This document shows, piece by piece, positions 62,745-64,000 of a stretch of 64,000 nucleotides of DNA (within the stretch, counting starts at the first letter, position 1; the number at the start of each line of letters is the position of its first letter). The DNA comes from Actinomycetaceae bacterium (lineage in GTDB: Bacteria > Actinomycetota > Actinomycetes > Actinomycetales > Actinomycetaceae): positions 558,001 through 622,000 of the forward strand of contig JAQYDG010000004.1 of assembly GCA_028724265.1 (NCBI GenBank). Reading direction: 5' to 3'. The position numbers were made by a program, and so were the translations under genes. The notes under the pieces were generated by a model, which did no database searches, had not been told where the DNA came from, and was given only the letters and a program-made list of their open reading frames with translations.

Positions 62745-62993
62745 GTTTTCCAAGACGATCCCCGACTGTCGAGATAGGCAAGGTCACGCACGGGTGCACC
62801 CCTCACTTGGCATCGGCGACGTTCGTACGCCGGTAGCGCGTGGTGCGTTAATACTCCTCGCACTGTATCACTAAGATGCATATGCACATAAGCGTCATTT
62901 ACATATATACGTAAAAACATCATTAAAAACGCTCATTAATATTAGCCTCAGTCACTACTACATTAATGCTGTTGATAAATATACATCAGAAAA

Positions 62994-63022
62994 ACTCCGG
63001 CTCCCGAACAGGAAACCGGAGT
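62994..63022 (-). terminator. Rho-independent terminator of tRNA-Ser
   Basis: Arms ACTCCGG and CCGGAGT (7 bp, perfect). On the minus strand the hairpin is followed by TTTTT. It starts five bases after the tRNA 3' end. Confidence 0.85.
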
Positions 63023-63027
63023 GACTG

Positions 63028-63116
63028 CGGAGACGGAGGGATTTGAACCCTCGAGGGCAATTTCTCACCCTACTTTCTTAGCAGGAAAGCGCTTTCGGCC
63101 GCTCAGCCACGTCTCC
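63028..63116 (-). tRNA. tRNA-Ser(GCU)
   Basis: An 89-base class II tRNA. The acceptor stem GGAGACG pairs with CGTCTCC, the anticodon loop is CTGCTAA with anticodon GCT between TTTC/GAAA stem strands, and there is a long variable arm and a T loop GTTCAAATCC. It reads AGC and AGU. CCA is not encoded. Confidence 0.97.
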
Positions 63117-63266
63117 AACTGGTTAAGTGTATGCCGCCAGCATGCCCACGCGCAAATGCTTATCGGCGCCCGGCGCAACGGCGAGTACACTGGCAAACAG
63201 CCGATGGACAAGCAACTGAGCAGCACTTACATCGCTCAGAACAATCAGCCACATACGGGATCACAT

Positions 63267-63815
63267 ATGGGAAAGAAACAAGCGATAGCCTCGTCACCAC
63301 TTGGCCGCAAGCTCCGCGGGCATCCACAGGCAGCAACACCTGCGCTTGCTGTGCTGCAGGAAGCCGGAGTCGCTTTCCACGTGTATGAATACGAGCATTC
63401 CTTACATCGCAATCAGGGGTGGGCGCTCGATTCAGCGGCCGTTCTCGATCTTCCAGCCGAAACGATCTTCAAGTCGCTGATGACAGAGGTTGACGGCAAA
63501 GCGCTGTGTGCCGTTATCCCCGCAAACTCAATGCTCAATATGAAGAAGCTTGCCCATGCGGTACACGGCAAACACGCTGCCATGATGGATCAGACGAAGG
63601 CCGAACGCCTTACTGGGTATGTAAAAGGAGGTATTTCCCCTCTCGGCCAGAAGGAGCAAGCGCCCGTCATGATTGACGAATCTGCGATTGCGCTCGATGT
63701 TATTCACATTTCAGGCGGAAAGCGATCCCTCACCGTTGGCATCGCACCGTGGGATCTTGAGGCTGTCGCACATGCCGCCTTCGCGGATATTGCTGACCAT
63801 GGACGCCACGCCTGA
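63267..63815 (+). CDS. ybaK: YbaK-family Cys-tRNA(Pro)/aminoacyl-tRNA deacylase
   Basis: A 182-residue trans-editing protein that hydrolyses mischarged Cys-tRNA(Pro). The fold begins at TPALAVLQEAGVAFHVYEYEH. The catalytic lysine region is TIFKSLM, followed by VIPANSMLNMKKLAHAV and GYVKGGISPLGQK, the hallmark of YbaK rather than ProX. The ATG at 63267 is preceded by GGGA; the frame extends through the tRNA gene to 63021 and cannot be coding there. An ATG at 63204 is an alternative start. Confidence 0.92.
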   Translation: MGKKQAIASSPLGRKLRGHPQAATPALAVLQEAGVAFHVYEYEHSLHRNQGWALDSAAVLDLPAETIFKSLMTEVDGKALCAVIPANSMLNMKKLAHAVHGKHAAMMDQTKAERLTGYVKGGISPLGQKEQAPVMIDESAIALDVIHISGGKRSLTVGIAPWDLEAVAHAAFADIADHGRHA

Positions 63816-63886
63816 GGGGGGATCGTCACTGTGCATCACTGTACATAGCTGTGCGCCGATCACGCCGCACGTGTCGATCATTCCTT

Positions 63887-63965
63887 TTTCAGCGATGCGA
63901 TGTGTTGTCTCGATGCGTTGTTTTAGTGATGCGTTATTTCAGCGCCGCGGCGTTTCAGTGATGCG
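63887..63965. repeat. Degenerate 13-base repeat, about 16-base period
   Basis: TTTCAGCGATGCG (63887), TTTTAGTGATGCG (63921), TTTCAGCGCCGCG (63937) and TTTCAGTGATGCG (63953). The last three are spaced exactly 16 bases apart. It lies after ybaK; no gene is supported from 63816 to the window end. Confidence 0.6.
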
Positions 63966-64000
63966 ACGCGCTGAGCGTCATCTGTATCGCCTCATTCGGG

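Larger units (their letters stand above)
62687..63027. other. Region between the Schlafen-like gene and tRNA-Ser
   Basis: 341 bases. Besides repeat copy 2 and the tRNA terminator it contains a very AT-rich part (62880-62995) without a supported gene. No integrase gene or obvious duplicate of the tRNA 3' end is visible. Confidence 0.5.

Noticed and set aside
62705..62923. 72-residue minus-strand frame before the Schlafen-like gene
   Set aside because: It runs through the promoter repeat and has no similarity to anything; likely chance.
60300..63116. Insertion sequence or prophage bounded by the 50-bp repeats
   Set aside because: The repeats are direct, not inverted; no transposase or integrase gene is between or near them.
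63021..63266. N-terminal extension of ybaK
   Set aside because: The frame starts inside the tRNA-Ser gene; the YbaK fold begins after the ATG at 63267.

Overview
The window is a gene-dense chromosomal segment from a moderately GC-rich Gram-positive actinobacterium, most likely an Actinomycetaceae relative such as Trueperella, Arcanobacterium or Schaalia. Pointers are the tiny ribosomal protein bS22 beside a BldC-like HTH gene, an HspR-type HAIR operator upstream of clpB, menaquinone genes beside a nuo operon, a secreted O-glycanase with a sortase-type anchor, and many starts that look leaderless. The genus assignment is inference.

Layout. Positions 1-7000 (minus strand): nuoABCD (nuoD runs off the left edge), a geranylgeranyl-reductase-like flavoprotein and menG, then an 8-bp tandem repeat and a membrane-anchored HtrA protease. 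7-17 kb: menA, small membrane and phosphatase genes, bS22, an HTH regulator, TrkH/TrkA potassium uptake, radA, a membrane-anchored protein of unknown function, and mutY. 17-25 kb: a glycerol regulon of a SorC-family regulator divergent from glpABC, then glpF and glpK. 25-33 kb: a 1711-residue GH101 endo-alpha-N-acetylgalactosaminidase, oleate hydratase and a TetR regulator. 33-38 kb: dhaK-dhaL-dhaM, with DhaM fused to HPr and a complete enzyme I. 38-45 kb (minus): a six-gene sugar/polyol operon (RpiB-like isomerase, unknown permease, HAD phosphatase, FGGY kinase, AraM-like glycerol-1-phosphate dehydrogenase, ribulokinase). 45-57 kb: kup, an MFS transporter, clpB, a short UvrA, a PfkB kinase with an ADP-ribosylglycohydrolase, and a YefM-YoeB toxin-antitoxin pair. 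57-63 kb: an FtsX-type ABC transporter preceded by a possible 28-residue cationic peptide gene, and a Schlafen/AlbA_2 ATP-binding protein. A 50-bp promoter-like repeat lies upstream of both. This AT-rich stretch ends at tRNA-Ser(GCU), followed by ybaK.

The genes suggest a host-associated facultative anaerobe. Glycerol enters by GlpF, is phosphorylated by GlpK, and GlpABC passes its electrons to menaquinone, made with MenA and MenG and also reduced by complex I. Dihydroxyacetone is phosphorylated by DhaKLM. GH101 and oleate hydratase fit life on mucosal glycans and host fatty acids.

The strongest candidate for an undescribed system is 57.2-62.8 kb: ABC exporter, peptide ORF and Schlafen-like protein linked by a duplicated regulatory element. 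The second is the 38-45 kb operon, which has AraB, AraL and AraM homologues but no araA or araD.
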